A DNA stretch of 58,488 nucleotides from an uncultured Alphaproteobacteria bacterium (GTDB lineage: Bacteria; Pseudomonadota; Alphaproteobacteria; Rhodobacterales; Rhodobacteraceae): contig CACBRT010000004.1 in the NCBI GenBank assembly GCA_902541695.1, forward strand, positions 1 through 58,488. Direction: 5' to 3'. Below are positions 1 through 10,059 of this stretch, in pieces. Below the pieces are notes generated by a model. It made no database searches, was not told the origin of the DNA, and saw only the letters and a list, made by a program, of their open reading frames with translations. A program made the translations under genes and the position numbers. Numbering within the stretch: position 1 is the stretch's first letter; each line of letters begins with the position of its first letter.

Positions 1-57
1 TTTGCTAGAGAATGGGGCAATAGGAATTAAACAAGAATAACTAAAAATTATGCTTAG

Positions 58-324
58 TTATTTAGATATAACTTTTATCCTTGCAGAAAGTCTAGATATT
101 TTTCTACTTGCATTATTTTTGTGAAATATTCCCTTAGTTACACCTCTCATTATTTCGGGTTGAGCAAGTTTTAAACTTTCTTTAGCTGCTTCAACATTTT
201 TTGATTCTATAGCTTCTTCCACATTTCTAATAAAGGTTCTTATTCTAGACCTTCTAGATTTATTTACTTCTGTTTTCCTTAAAATTTGTCGAACTCTTTT
301 TTTTGCAGAGGGTGTATTAGCCAT
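58..324 (-). CDS. rpsT: 30S ribosomal protein S20
   Basis: An 88-residue, strongly basic protein matching S20, which binds 16S rRNA in the small subunit. It begins [13 protein letters not shown], the usual S20 start, and has the helical Lys/Arg-rich body and a conserved [15 protein letters not shown] segment near residues 65-79. The start is ATG with a GGAAAG ribosome site about 7 bases upstream. In many Alphaproteobacteria rpsT lies between dnaA and the enoyl-CoA hydratase/mutM pair, and the last two are the next genes here, so dnaA may lie just beyond the left edge. Bases 1-57 show no gene. Confidence 0.97.
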   Translation of the reverse strand: MANTPSAKKRVRQILRKTEVNKSRRSRIRTFIRNVEEAIESKNVEAAKESLKLAQPEIMRGVTKGIFHKNNASRKISRLSARIKVISK

Positions 325-394
325 TTAAAGTCTTTCCAATTCCTTAATTTATGTAGCTGATTACATAGAGTAATTAAAAAGTCAATAAAAGAAG

Positions 395-1171
395 TTATCT
401 GTCTGAAAATTTTGGAGTTCTTTTTTCAACAAACGCTGCCATTCCTTCTTTTTGATCTTCTGTAGAAAATAAAGAATGAAATTTTCTCCTTTCAAAGTTT
501 ATACCAGACGATAAATTTGTTTCGTATGAAATATTAATAGCTTCTTTTATTGCTAAAATTGAAGTTAGAGATTTGTCACTAATTTTTTTAGCTATCTCAA
601 TTAATTTAATTTGAAAATCTTTTTCGGGTAAAACTCTGCTTACTAACCCTACTCTCTCTGCTTCTTCTGCATCCATATATCTACCAGTTAAATGCATATC
701 CATTGCTTTAGACTTACCTACAGATTTTGGTAATCTTTGAGTTCCTCCTATCCCAGCCATAACACCAAGATTAATTTCAGGTTGTCCAAATTTAGCGGTT
801 TTAGTTGCATATATAATATCACACATCATTGCTAACTCACAACCACCTCCAAGAGCATATCCAGATACTCCAGCAATTAAAGGCTTTCTATAAGAGGATA
901 TTATATTGTGCTCATTGGTAAAGTAATCTTCTAAATACATTTCTGTTGAATTTTTTTTCTCCATTTCTTTTATATCTGCACCAGCAGCAAAAAATTTTTC
1001 TGATCCAGTTATAATAATTACCCGTACATTTATGTCAGTGCTTGATTTTTTTAGAACAGTACAAATTTCCATTAACATCTTGTTATTAATTGCATTAAGA
1101 GATTCAGGCCTATTTAATTTAATTAACAAAACTGTTTCGTGATGTTCTAAGATAAGAGTTTCATATGCCAT
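395..1171 (-). CDS. enoyl-CoA hydratase
   Basis: A crotonase-fold protein of 258 residues that hydrates trans-2-enoyl-CoA in fatty-acid or amino-acid breakdown. The oxyanion-hole segment AAGADIKEM is at residues 62-70. Both catalytic glutamates of true hydratases are present: Glu112 in GGGCELAMMCD and Glu132 in FGQPEINLG. The chosen start is the ATG giving MAYETLILEH. The frame extends 12 codons further upstream, but that extension is hydrophobic and unlike the family. The place between rpsT and mutM is conserved in the class. Substrate chain length cannot be read from sequence. Confidence 0.93.
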   Translation of the reverse strand: MAYETLILEHHETVLLIKLNRPESLNAINNKMLMEICTVLKKSSTDINVRVIIITGSEKFFAAGADIKEMEKKNSTEMYLEDYFTNEHNIISSYRKPLIAGVSGYALGGGCELAMMCDIIYATKTAKFGQPEINLGVMAGIGGTQRLPKSVGKSKAMDMHLTGRYMDAEEAERVGLVSRVLPEKDFQIKLIEIAKKISDKSLTSILAIKEAINISYETNLSSGINFERRKFHSLFSTEDQKEGMAAFVEKRTPKFSDR

Positions 1172-1243
1172 ATTTTTCTCAATAATTAATAAAAAAAAAT
1201 AATTCATACAACAATATTACTCGTAGAGCCAGCATTAAATTTT

Positions 1244-2128
1244 TCACGATTGACAATTTATACAAAAAAAAGTTGAGCGACCAGATTGTACTTGTCTTTT
1301 AATTTTACCTTTGCAAGATTTCCTTTTACATTTTAATTTTTCTCTTGAATATACACTAAATAAATTTTGAAAATAACCTAGCTCTCCGCCTGTGGCTTTG
1401 AAATCTTTAAGTGATGATCCTCCAGAATCTATTGCTTTTTTTAATACATTTCTTAACTCTCTTACTAATGAGTAACAATCCCGATCTGTCAATTTACTAC
1501 AAATTTTAAATGGAGAAATTTTTGCTTCCCATAATGCTTCGCAAGCATAAATATTACCAACACCTGAAACAATTCCTTGATCCAAAATTGCTACTTTAAT
1601 TGAGCATTTTTTATTTTCAATTTTTTTTTGTAATACTTGAGGGGAAAAATTATTACTTAATGGTTCAGGACCTAATTTTGAGAGCCATTTATGAAAAACT
1701 AGTTTTTCAGATCTTATTAAATCAATTGCACCAAACCGTCTTACATCATTAAATACCATTTGACTACCATCATCAAAATCAAATTTTATATGATCGTGCT
1801 TTCCTAATTTAACAATTGTATGAATAAATATTCCCATTTCATTTTCTATTGAAGGTTTCCTATCTTTATCAAAAGAATTATATATTAATAACCTTCCAGA
1901 CATACCTAGATGAATAATTATAGTATAATCAACATCTAAATTTATAAGTAAAAATTTACCCCTTCTTCCTATAGATTTAACGACGGTACCTTCTATAATT
2001 TCTTTAATGTAGGTAGGGATAGGCCATCTTAAATTTTTACGAAACTGTTGGTATTTAGAAATTTTTTTTCCTACAATTTTTAGTTTCAATCCTTTAGATA
2101 CAGTTTCTACTTCTGGTAATTCTGGCAA
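1244..2128 (-). CDS. mutM: formamidopyrimidine-DNA glycosylase
   Basis: Fpg/MutM removes 8-oxoguanine and ring-opened purines and nicks the abasic site. The enzyme needs Pro as its first mature residue, so the start must be the TTG at 2128-2126, giving (M)PELPEVETV. An in-frame GTG three codons upstream would bury Pro1 and lies inside the AAGGTG ribosome site, 6 bases before the TTG. Catalytic Glu follows Pro1, the basic GRRGKFLL segment is present, and a C-terminal zinc finger (Cys267, 272, 289, 292) has the C-x4-C/C-x2-C spacing common in Alphaproteobacteria. The length, 294 residues, is normal. Confidence 0.95.
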   Translation of the reverse strand: MPELPEVETVSKGLKLKIVGKKISKYQQFRKNLRWPIPTYIKEIIEGTVVKSIGRRGKFLLINLDVDYTIIIHLGMSGRLLIYNSFDKDRKPSIENEMGIFIHTIVKLGKHDHIKFDFDDGSQMVFNDVRRFGAIDLIRSEKLVFHKWLSKLGPEPLSNNFSPQVLQKKIENKKCSIKVAILDQGIVSGVGNIYACEALWEAKISPFKICSKLTDRDCYSLVRELRNVLKKAIDSGGSSLKDFKATGGELGYFQNLFSVYSREKLKCKRKSCKGKIKRQVQSGRSTFFCINCQS

Positions 2129-2213
2129 TAAATACACCTTTTTATTATTTTTGAGATTTGAAATAATTATAGTATTACTTTATTACAAAGATATATATTA
2201 AAAATTGAAAATT

Positions 2214-3143
2214 ATGAAAAAAACGGCCTTATATTATAGTACTATATTTTTAGAACATTTAGTTCCTGAAGGTCACCCTGAAAACAATAATAGGATAAAA
2301 TTTATTATTAAAAAAATCCAAGAAAGCAATTTTAAAAATCTCAAATTTAAAAAGGCTAAACCAGCAAACCATGATATTCTAAAATTAGGACACACTGAGA
2401 GTTACATAAATTGGCTTACACAATTAAAACCAGAAAAAGAAATAATAAAAATCGACCAGGACACTTTTATGTCACCGAAAACCCTAGAAGCTGCTAAAAT
2501 TGGGGTTGGATGCCTTATTGATGCAATTGATAGTGTTTTAGAAAAAAGATATGAAAACGCATTTTGTTTAATAAGACCCCCAGGCCACCATGCTGAGAGA
2601 GAAAAGGCCATGGGTTTTTGCTTTTTTAGTACTATTGGAATTGGTGTAAAATATTTAAAAAAAATAAAAAAAATATCTAAAATAGCAGTTGTTGATTTTG
2701 ATGTTCATCACGGAAATGGTACTCAAAATATTTTATGGGATGATCCAGAATGTCTTTTTATATCAATCCATCAAGATAAAATATTTCCATTCACTGGGAG
2801 TAAAAATGAAACTGGAATAAAAAATAATATACTTAATATACCAGTAAGTTCTAGTTCAAATAGTACTGAATTTAGAAACTTTGTTGATAATATTATTTTA
2901 CCAAGATTAATAAAGTTTGAACCAGAATTCTTATTAATTTCTGCAGGTTTTGACGGGCACAAAGATGACCAACTTTCTCAAACCCAATGGGAGGAAAGTG
3001 ATTTCATTTATATAACAAAAAAATTAAAATCTATTGCTAATCAATTTTGTAAAGATAGAATTGTTTCCTGTTTAGAGGGAGGATATCATCTAGAAAAGCT
3101 ATCCACATGTTGTGTCTCACATCTAAAAACATTAATGGAGTAA
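2214..3143 (+). CDS. histone deacetylase family protein
   Basis: A 309-residue zinc amidohydrolase of the HDAC/acetoin-utilisation/acetylpolyamine family. Seen: the catalytic His pair in RPPGHHAER (His125-His126), zinc ligands Asp163 and His165 in DFDVHHGNGT, the third ligand Asp249 in SAGFDGH, and the EGGYHLEKL segment with the transition-state Tyr. Bacterial members deacetylate polyamines or protein lysines; the substrate here is unknown. The start is the ATG at 2214. A TTG three codons earlier is possible and neither has a clear ribosome site. It lies 2 bases before xseB in the HDAC-xseB-ispA order known from Alphaproteobacteria. Confidence 0.92.
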   Translation: MKKTALYYSTIFLEHLVPEGHPENNNRIKFIIKKIQESNFKNLKFKKAKPANHDILKLGHTESYINWLTQLKPEKEIIKIDQDTFMSPKTLEAAKIGVGCLIDAIDSVLEKRYENAFCLIRPPGHHAEREKAMGFCFFSTIGIGVKYLKKIKKISKIAVVDFDVHHGNGTQNILWDDPECLFISIHQDKIFPFTGSKNETGIKNNILNIPVSSSSNSTEFRNFVDNIILPRLIKFEPEFLLISAGFDGHKDDQLSQTQWEESDFIYITKKLKSIANQFCKDRIVSCLEGGYHLEKLSTCCVSHLKTLME

Positions 3144-3145
3144 AT

Positions 3146-3382
3146 ATGTCAAACCACAAAGAAGAAACAATAACTTTTGAACAAGCAATTGAAGAATTAG
3201 AAAATATTATTAACCGTCTTGAAAAGGGAGATGTACCGTTAGATGAAACTATAAAATTATATGAAAAAGGTTCAGAATTAAAAGATTTTTGTGAAAAAAA
3301 ATTAGAATCCGCTGAGGTTAAAATACAAAAAATAAACGAAAAGACAAAAACTAAGGAAATAACTGTTGAAGAATATAAATAA
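3146..3382 (+). CDS. xseB: exodeoxyribonuclease VII small subunit
   Basis: A 78-residue XseB, the small subunit of the cytoplasmic ssDNA exonuclease VII. It shows the compact helical signature TFEQAIEELENIINRLEKGD followed by LDETIKLYEKG. The start is the ATG at 3146, with GGAG overlapping the HDAC stop; a longer frame starting at 3107 would run inside the HDAC gene. The 3' end overlaps ispA by 17 bases, which suggests translational coupling. The large-subunit gene xseA is not in the window. Confidence 0.94.
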   Translation: MSNHKEETITFEQAIEELENIINRLEKGDVPLDETIKLYEKGSELKDFCEKKLESAEVKIQKINEKTKTKEITVEEYK

Positions 3383-4277
3383 TAAAAAATCAATTAAATT
3401 CCATGATTTTTTAAAAGAATTATCCAATTGTTCCAATAAAACAAATTCTCATCTGAGAAGATTACTACCACCCAAATGTGAACAAAAACTATATGATGCT
3501 ATTAATTACGCAGTTTTTAGTGGAGGAAAAAGATTTAGAGCATTTTTGGTTATTCAGGCAGCTAAGCTTTTTGAAATTCCTGATTTAAGAGCATTACAAG
3601 CTGCTTCTGCTATAGAAATTATACATGCATATTCCTTAGTCCATGATGACCTGCCTTCCATGGATAACGATGACGTTAGGAGAGGCAAACCTACTATACA
3701 CATTAAGTGGGATGAGGCTACCGCAGTTTTGGTTGGAGATGCATTACAAGCTTTTGCATATCAAATACTTTCTTTTGAAGAAACTCACCCCAAATCTGAA
3801 GTTAGATTAAATTTAATTAGAACTCTGTCTGAGGCATCTGGTTTTAAGGGAATGGTGTTAGGTCAATCCAAAGATTTAGAAGCTGAAAAAACCAATAAAT
3901 CACTTGAATTTAACGATATAATACATCTACAAAAACTAAAAACTGGTGCACTTTTTAATTGGTCATTGAAATCAGCAACTATTTTGGCTGAACAAAATCA
4001 TGATTCTTTAGAAATATATGCCAACTGTATAGGTTTAGCTTTTCAAATAAAAGATGACCTTCTTGATCATGAGGGAACTATGAAAAAAATAGGGAAAAAA
4101 GTTGGTAAAGATAATGAAGCAGGAAAAGCTACTCTAGTTTCTCTTTTAGGAGTAGAAAATGCGAAAAAAAGATGTTTAGAGCTATGCGAAGAAGCTTGTG
4201 ACTCTCTCGATTTTTTTGGAACAAAATCAGAAATATTAAAAACTGCAGCAAGGTTTACAATTGAACGTGGTTTTTAA
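3366..4277 (+). CDS. ispA: farnesyl/geranyl diphosphate synthase
   Basis: A class I trans-prenyltransferase of 303 residues that condenses IPP with DMAPP/GPP to make farnesyl diphosphate, feeding undecaprenyl phosphate, quinone and haem side-chain synthesis. The first Asp-rich motif is DDLPSMD (94-100) and the second is DDLLD (230-234). The start is TTG at 3366, with an AAGGAA site inside xseB about 8 bases upstream; no other usable start was found nearby. dxs often follows ispA in this class, but here the next gene is a convergent aminopeptidase overlapping by 23 bases. Confidence 0.95.
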   Translation: MKNINNKKSIKFHDFLKELSNCSNKTNSHLRRLLPPKCEQKLYDAINYAVFSGGKRFRAFLVIQAAKLFEIPDLRALQAASAIEIIHAYSLVHDDLPSMDNDDVRRGKPTIHIKWDEATAVLVGDALQAFAYQILSFEETHPKSEVRLNLIRTLSEASGFKGMVLGQSKDLEAEKTNKSLEFNDIIHLQKLKTGALFNWSLKSATILAEQNHDSLEIYANCIGLAFQIKDDLLDHEGTMKKIGKKVGKDNEAGKATLVSLLGVENAKKRCLELCEEACDSLDFFGTKSEILKTAARFTIERGF

Positions 4278-5703
4278 TATGGAATTGATATTTTTCTTCA
4301 ATTGATGCACCCAAAGAACGTACACCTTGCATTAAACCTCCATATGTTTTTGCAGGCCTTGATTTAGTATTCCAACCATAGATATCAAAGTGCAAAAACA
4401 TCTTGTGATTATTGGTAAATTTTTTTAAAAAAAGTGCAGCAGTTATAGCTCCTGCCATACCTCCTAATGGTGCATTATTTAAATCAGTCATGGTTGAGAG
4501 TAGTTCATTATTATAATCTTCATAAAAAGGAAGCTGCCAAACAGGATCTTGCATTTTATCTCCATTTTTTTTTAATAAGTTTGCAAAATCATTACTAGTA
4601 GAAAAAAAGGGCGTAATGTCTGTTCCCATTGCAACTCTGGCTGCCCCAGTAAGTGATGCAAAAGTAACCAAAATATCAGTATTTATTTCTGTAGCATAAG
4701 TCAAAGTATCAGCAAGAATTAACCTACCCTCTGCATCTGTATTTTTAACCTCAACACCAATACCACTTCTAGAAATTAGAATGTCGCCTGGCCTAAAAGA
4801 TTTTTCTGAAACTGAATTCTCAACACAAGGTATTAATACTCTTATATTTAATTTTAAATTCGATCTAATTAAATAGTGTGCTAAACCTAAAACTGATGCA
4901 GCACCTGACATATCTTTCTTCATATTAAGCATACCAGTGCTACTTTTTAAATTTAGTCCACCACTATCAAAGCAAACACCTTTTCCTATCAGTGTAATAT
5001 TAAAAGACTTACTAGGTCCTTTATGAGTAAATTCTATAAATCTCGGTTTCTTAGATGAAGCTTTCCCAACCTCATGAATTAATGGAAAGTTTTTTTTAAG
5101 ATCATTACCACATACAATTTTTATTTTTCCATTATGAAAATTTGAAAATTTTTTAATATAGGTTTCAAAATAATCAGGATTAAGAATGTTTGCTGGCAAA
5201 TTTATTAAATCTCTTACTATAAACTCACTTTCAACTAGGCGTAATGTTTTATCCAAATTAGTAAAATTAGGTAAATTGAGAACTGGACTACCAAAATTTT
5301 TTTCATTTTTGATTTTTTTATCAAAATCTCTAAATGAATAAAAGCTTAAAAGAAAACCTAATGCTAATTCATCAATATCCTCGGTCTTTGGAATATTTTT
5401 TAAGAAGTAGATCCCTTTAGGTAATTTTGAAAGTATACTACTTATTAGAAATTTTGAGTAATTTTTTTTTGTTCTTTTTAATCCAACAATTACAGATGCA
5501 ATTTTACCATTATTTTTAGATAAAACAATCCAATTACCATATATTGGTTTAAAACCTAAAGCTTTTAAAAATTTATAATTAGCTGAAGTAAGTTTCTTTT
5601 TTATTTTAGCAATATTAGTTGAGAAATAAACAGGGATAGCCTTTTTTTTAGACTGACAAGATATTGAATTTGTATTTATTCTTTCTAAGGATTTTTCTAT
5701 CAA
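4255..5703 (-). CDS. M17 leucyl aminopeptidase family protein
   Basis: A 482-residue member of peptidase family M17 (PepA/PepB-like), two-metal aminopeptidases that trim N-terminal residues from peptides in the cytoplasm. The signature NTDAEGRL is at 321-328. Metal or active-site residues visible are Lys241 and Asp246 in GKGVCFDSGG, Asp264 in MKKDMSG, Asp323, Glu325 and the bicarbonate-site Arg327. The N-terminal half is diverged, as in other alphaproteobacterial members. The start is a TTG with no strong ribosome site, so the first residues are uncertain. It converges on and overlaps ispA. Confidence 0.93.
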   Translation of the reverse strand: MIEKSLERINTNSISCQSKKKAIPVYFSTNIAKIKKKLTSANYKFLKALGFKPIYGNWIVLSKNNGKIASVIVGLKRTKKNYSKFLISSILSKLPKGIYFLKNIPKTEDIDELALGFLLSFYSFRDFDKKIKNEKNFGSPVLNLPNFTNLDKTLRLVESEFIVRDLINLPANILNPDYFETYIKKFSNFHNGKIKIVCGNDLKKNFPLIHEVGKASSKKPRFIEFTHKGPSKSFNITLIGKGVCFDSGGLNLKSSTGMLNMKKDMSGAASVLGLAHYLIRSNLKLNIRVLIPCVENSVSEKSFRPGDILISRSGIGVEVKNTDAEGRLILADTLTYATEINTDILVTFASLTGAARVAMGTDITPFFSTSNDFANLLKKNGDKMQDPVWQLPFYEDYNNELLSTMTDLNNAPLGGMAGAITAALFLKKFTNNHKMFLHFDIYGWNTKSRPAKTYGGLMQGVRSLGASIEEKYQFHIKNHVQL

Positions 5704-5720
5704 TTGTGAGCTTTACTAAT

Positions 5721-6734
5721 TTATTTAAATTTCTCAATATAGAGTTCTGCTATTTGAACAGCATTAAGTGCAGCACCTTTCCTTAAATTATCTGAAACAC
5801 ACCATATATTTAGACCGTTTTCAATAGTAGAATCTTGTCTTATTCTACTTACGAACGTGTTATAATCACCGACACATTCTAAAGGAGAAATGTAGCCTCC
5901 ATCTTCTTTTTTATCAACAACTAAAATACCATCAGAATATCTCAATATTTCTCTTGCTTCAGATTCTTCAATAGGATGTTCAAATTCAATGTTTATAGAC
6001 TCAGCATGTCCTACAAATACTGGAACTCGTACACAAGTAGCAGTAACTTTGATTTTGCTATCTAATATTTTTTTTGTTTCTGCCGCCATCTTCCATTCTT
6101 CTTTTGTTTGACCATCTGGTAGAAAATTATCAATATGAGGAATAACATTAAATGCTATTTGTTTCGTAAAATTTTTTGGGGTAACTTCTTGACCTGGTAC
6201 ATATATACCTTTTGTTTGCAACCATAACTCATCCATAGCATTTTTCCCTGCACCAGATACAGATTGATAAGTTGAAACAACTACCCTTTTTATTTTGGCC
6301 TGATCATGTAGAGGTTTTAATGCCACAACCATTTGAGCAGTTGAACAATTTGGATTCGCAATAATATTCTTATTTTTGTAATTTTCAATGTCTTGAGGAT
6401 TTACCTCAGGAACTATTAGTGGAACATTTAAATCATATCTAAAAAGGGAAGAGTTATCAATTACAGTACAACCATCTTTTGCAGCCCTAGCTGCATATTT
6501 TTTTGTGGCTTCAGAACCAATTGCAAATAATGCAACATCCCAGTTTTTAAAATCAAAAGTTTCTAAATCTTTAACTTTCAATAATTCATCACCAAAACTT
6601 ATTTCTGTTCCAACTGATTTTCTGCTTGCGAGTGCTACAATTCTTGAAACAGGAAATTTCCTATCCGCTAATATGTTGAGTATTTCCCTACCAACATTTC
6701 CCGTAGCACCCACAATGGCAACTGAAATACTCAT
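5721..6734 (-). CDS. asd: aspartate-semialdehyde dehydrogenase
   Basis: Converts aspartyl phosphate to aspartate semialdehyde with NADPH, the branch to lysine/diaminopimelate, threonine and methionine. Seen: the nucleotide-binding GATGNVGREIL (9-19), catalytic Cys130 in ANPNCSTAQ, and a C-terminal domain with GHAESINIEFE. The length, 337 residues, is typical. The ATG has a strong AGGAG site 5-6 bases upstream. It follows leuB by 9 bases and is probably the last gene of a leuC-leuD-leuB-asd operon, the usual arrangement in this class. Confidence 0.96.
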   Translation of the reverse strand: MSISVAIVGATGNVGREILNILADRKFPVSRIVALASRKSVGTEISFGDELLKVKDLETFDFKNWDVALFAIGSEATKKYAARAAKDGCTVIDNSSLFRYDLNVPLIVPEVNPQDIENYKNKNIIANPNCSTAQMVVALKPLHDQAKIKRVVVSTYQSVSGAGKNAMDELWLQTKGIYVPGQEVTPKNFTKQIAFNVIPHIDNFLPDGQTKEEWKMAAETKKILDSKIKVTATCVRVPVFVGHAESINIEFEHPIEESEAREILRYSDGILVVDKKEDGGYISPLECVGDYNTFVSRIRQDSTIENGLNIWCVSDNLRKGAALNAVQIAELYIEKFK

Positions 6735-6743
6735 TTTTGTCTC

Positions 6744-7865
6744 CTATCCTTCTTTTAATTGCTGATTAAGCTCAACCAAAATCTCATCACAAACTTCTTT
6801 AGTGCTAGATGGTTTTTGATTTTCTTTTTGTAATAAATCAGCAGTTCTAATACCTTTACTTAGTACTCTTTCTACTGATTTATCTAAAAGCTCAGCTTCT
6901 TTTTTTAAATCAAAAGTATATTTTAGTGCCATTGAAAAACTTAAAATACAAGCAATAGGATTAGCTAAACCTTTGCCGGAAATATCTGGAGCTGAGCCAT
7001 GGACAGGCTCATACATGGCTTTTAATTTACCATTAGCATTTTTGTTTCCAAGACTTGCTGAAGGTAACATTCCAAGACTTCCAGTTAGCATAGCTGCGCA
7101 ATCAGATAATAAATCTCCAAATAAATTATCCGTAACAATAACATCAAATTGTTTTGGCCATCTTACAAGCTGCATTGCTCCAGCATCAGCATACATGTGA
7201 CTAAGTTCTATTTCTGGGTAATTCTTATCCTTAATTTTCTGAACTACCTCACGCCACAATACTCCAACTTCCATAACATTAGCTTTCTCCATAGAACAAA
7301 CTTTTTTATTTCGCTTTTTGGCTATTTCAAAAGCAGATATAGCCACTCTTTCAATTTCACTTTCTGAATAATAAGTTGTGTTAATAGCATATCTTTCACC
7401 ACTCTTTTTGTTTATTTCTATGCCTCGGGGTTCTCCAAAATATGAACCAGAACTTAATTCCCTAACAATCATTATATCAAGACCTGAAATTATATTAGGT
7501 TTTAAAGAAGAATAATCTGATAAAGCATCAAAACATTGTGCAGGCCTTAGATTGGAATATAAATCTAATTCTTTTCTTAATTTTAAAAGACCTCTTTCTG
7601 GTTTAAGAGAAAATTCAAGATTATCGTACTTCGGACCACCTACTGCTCCTAGTAAAATGGCATCAACTTCATTTGCTATTTTTAATGTGGTGTCGGCAAG
7701 CGGAGTACCATACTTATCGTATGCGGAACCTCCTACAAGATCAAATTTTGTGTCTAATTGAATTTTTAATTTTTTTTCAAACCATTCTATAATTCTACAG
7801 ACCTCATCCATAACTTCTGGACCAATACCATCTCCAGGCAATATTAATAAAGAACCTACAGTCAT
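6744..7865 (-). CDS. leuB: 3-isopropylmalate dehydrogenase
   Basis: Oxidises and decarboxylates 3-isopropylmalate to 2-oxoisocaproate in leucine synthesis, using NAD. Seen: [10 protein letters not shown] at the N-terminus, [15 protein letters not shown] in the substrate-binding arm, and [14 protein letters not shown] in the NAD-binding part. The chosen start is the ATG giving [13 protein letters not shown] (373 residues), which sits just after an AAAGGGTGG ribosome site. An upstream in-frame GTG is part of that site. It lies between leuD and asd in the leucine operon. Confidence 0.96.
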   Translation of the reverse strand: MTVGSLLILPGDGIGPEVMDEVCRIIEWFEKKLKIQLDTKFDLVGGSAYDKYGTPLADTTLKIANEVDAILLGAVGGPKYDNLEFSLKPERGLLKLRKELDLYSNLRPAQCFDALSDYSSLKPNIISGLDIMIVRELSSGSYFGEPRGIEINKKSGERYAINTTYYSESEIERVAISAFEIAKKRNKKVCSMEKANVMEVGVLWREVVQKIKDKNYPEIELSHMYADAGAMQLVRWPKQFDVIVTDNLFGDLLSDCAAMLTGSLGMLPSASLGNKNANGKLKAMYEPVHGSAPDISGKGLANPIACILSFSMALKYTFDLKKEAELLDKSVERVLSKGIRTADLLQKENQKPSSTKEVCDEILVELNQQLKEG

Positions 7866-7933
7866 AAAAACCACCCTTTCGCAAATTTTATATTATGAAA
7901 ACACAAATCTTTTAAATTTTAAAAATCTGTGAC

Positions 7934-8545
7934 TTATTTTCCAAGCCATGGGAATTTATTAGAATATGAATCTTCAAATGATTTAATTTTGTCAAACTTT
8001 TTCATTGTAAGTTCAATATCATCCAATCCGTTTAGTAGGCATTTTTTTTTAAATTGATCAACATCGAATGTGATAATACTACCATCAGGCCTTTGTATTT
8101 CTTGGTTTTCTAAATTTATAATCAAAATTGAATTTGAACCTTTTAGAGCATCGTCCATTAATAAATCTCTATCTTTTTTTTGTAAAATGATAGGCAAGAT
8201 TCCATTCTTAAAACAATTATTATAAAAAATATCTGCGTAACTTGTTGAAATAACAACTCTTATTCCAAAATCTAATAAAGCCCAAGGAGCATGTTCTCTT
8301 GAGGAACCACATCCAAAATTATCACCAGCTATAAGAATACTTGTATTTTTATATTTTGCTTTATTAAGAACAAAGTCTTCAATTTCATTGCCATATTGGT
8401 CATATCTCATTTCATCAAACAAATTTTTCCCTAATCCAGACCTTTTGATAGTTTTTAAAAATTGTTTTGGAATAATCATGTCAGTATCGATATTTATTAA
8501 AGGAAGTGGCGCTGCAACAGATCTTACTTCAGTAAATTTTTCCAT
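7934..8545 (-). CDS. leuD: 3-isopropylmalate dehydratase small subunit
   Basis: The swivel-domain subunit of isopropylmalate isomerase, which pairs with LeuC. It has the conserved [17 protein letters not shown] stretch near residues 74-90 and [15 protein letters not shown] near the N-terminus. At 203 residues it is the standard bacterial LeuD size. The ATG is preceded by AAGGAT. It starts 15 bases after the leuC stop and the two are presumably co-transcribed. Confidence 0.97.
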   Translation of the reverse strand: MEKFTEVRSVAAPLPLINIDTDMIIPKQFLKTIKRSGLGKNLFDEMRYDQYGNEIEDFVLNKAKYKNTSILIAGDNFGCGSSREHAPWALLDFGIRVVISTSYADIFYNNCFKNGILPIILQKKDRDLLMDDALKGSNSILIINLENQEIQRPDGSIITFDVDQFKKKCLLNGLDDIELTMKKFDKIKSFEDSYSNKFPWLGK

Positions 8546-8560
8546 GTAATTATCCTTATT

Positions 8561-9967
8561 CTAAATTAAATTTCGAACATCAGTTAAATGACCTGTGATT
8601 GCAGCAGCGGCAGCCATAGCAGGACTCATAAGGTGGGTTCTTCCACCTCTTCCTTGTCTTCCTTCAAAATTCCTATTTGAAGTAGCTGCACATCTTTCTT
8701 GTGGACTTAATTGATCTGGATTCATAGCCAAACACATAGAACAACCTGCCAATCGCCATTCAAACCCTGCTTCCATGAGTTTTTGAGCGATCCCTTCTTC
8801 CTCAGCCTGTTCCCTGACAAGACCTGAACCTGGAACAATCATTGCTCTAATTCCTTCTTTTACTTTTTTTCCGTCCATAATTTTGGCTACTTCTCTCAAG
8901 TCTTCAATTCTACCATTAGTACATGAGCCAATAAAAACAGTATCTATTTTTACTTCCTCTAATTTTTGACCTGGGAATAAACCCATGTAATTAAGTGATC
9001 TCTCAACAGCCTGTTTTTTCTGCACATCAAAATCATTAGGATTCGGAATAATTTCATTTATAGGTAAAACATCCTCAGGACTCGTTCCCCAAGTAACTAC
9101 AGGTGCAATTTTATTTCCATCAATAACAACTAGTTTATCAAACTTGCTACCAGCATCTGAAAATAATTCTTTCCATGAATTAATTGCCATTTCCCAATTT
9201 GACCCTTTTGGAGCATGTGGCCTTCCTTGTATGTAATCAAAAGTTTTTTGATCTGGAGCAATTAGTCCAGCCCTTGCACCACCTTCAATTGCCATGTTAC
9301 ATACTGTCATTCTACCTTCTACGGATAAATTTGATATTACAGAACCAGTATATTCAATAACGTGACCCGTTCCACCTGCTGTGCCGGTTTGACCAATAAT
9401 TGATAAAGTTACATCTTTAGCAGTTACACCTATTCCTAGAGAACCATTTACCTCAACTTTCATATTCTTTGACTTTTTTTGAATTAATGTTTGGGTAGCT
9501 AAAACATGTTCAACTTCACTAGTTCCAATTCCATGAGCTAATGCGCCAAAAGCTCCATGTGTGGCTGTATGGCTATCACCACAAACAATAGTCATTCCAG
9601 GCAATGTCCATCCTTGCTCTGGACCTATTATATGAACAATCCCTTGTCTTATGTCATTTACTGGGTAATAGTTTATACCAAAATCAGTAGCATTTTTATC
9701 TAATGCTTCAACTTGGATCCTGCTTTCTTTGTTTGAAATTCCCTCTTCTCTATCTAAGGTAGTTGGAACATTATGATCGGGAACTGCAATAGTTTTATCT
9801 GGTGATCTCACTTTTCTGTTTGACATTCTTAAGCCTTCAAAGGCTTGAGGGCTAGTAACTTCATGAACTAAATGTCTATCAACATACAATAAGGAAGTTC
9901 CATCATCTTCCTCAGAAATAAGATGATTTTCCCATATTTTATCATATAGTGTTTTATTTTCTGACAT
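8561..9967 (-). CDS. leuC: 3-isopropylmalate dehydratase large subunit
   Basis: An aconitase-family [4Fe-4S] enzyme that isomerises 2-isopropylmalate to 3-isopropylmalate with LeuD. The cluster ligands are Cys349 (IGSCTNGR), Cys409 and Cys412 (GCSMCLAMN). [13 protein letters not shown] lies at 129-141. At 468 residues it is full length. The ATG has AAGGTG about 8 bases upstream. The 92-base AT-rich gap before the asparaginase gene could hold the operon promoter, but I see no convincing -35/-10 pair and no leucine-rich leader peptide. leuA is not in the window. Confidence 0.97.
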   Translation of the reverse strand: MSENKTLYDKIWENHLISEEDDGTSLLYVDRHLVHEVTSPQAFEGLRMSNRKVRSPDKTIAVPDHNVPTTLDREEGISNKESRIQVEALDKNATDFGINYYPVNDIRQGIVHIIGPEQGWTLPGMTIVCGDSHTATHGAFGALAHGIGTSEVEHVLATQTLIQKKSKNMKVEVNGSLGIGVTAKDVTLSIIGQTGTAGGTGHVIEYTGSVISNLSVEGRMTVCNMAIEGGARAGLIAPDQKTFDYIQGRPHAPKGSNWEMAINSWKELFSDAGSKFDKLVVIDGNKIAPVVTWGTSPEDVLPINEIIPNPNDFDVQKKQAVERSLNYMGLFPGQKLEEVKIDTVFIGSCTNGRIEDLREVAKIMDGKKVKEGIRAMIVPGSGLVREQAEEEGIAQKLMEAGFEWRLAGCSMCLAMNPDQLSPQERCAATSNRNFEGRQGRGGRTHLMSPAMAAAAAITGHLTDVRNLI

Positions 9968-10059
9968 AATAATTCACCTTCTTAATCTCTAAAATTTAAA
10001 TTTACGTTGTTTTATCATATAAAATATTTAATTACATCAATTAATAAATATTTTACTAC

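Noticed and set aside
1-57. Start of dnaA on the minus strand
   Set aside because: dnaA is expected next to rpsT, but no start codon with a DnaA-like N-terminus is visible in these 57 bases.
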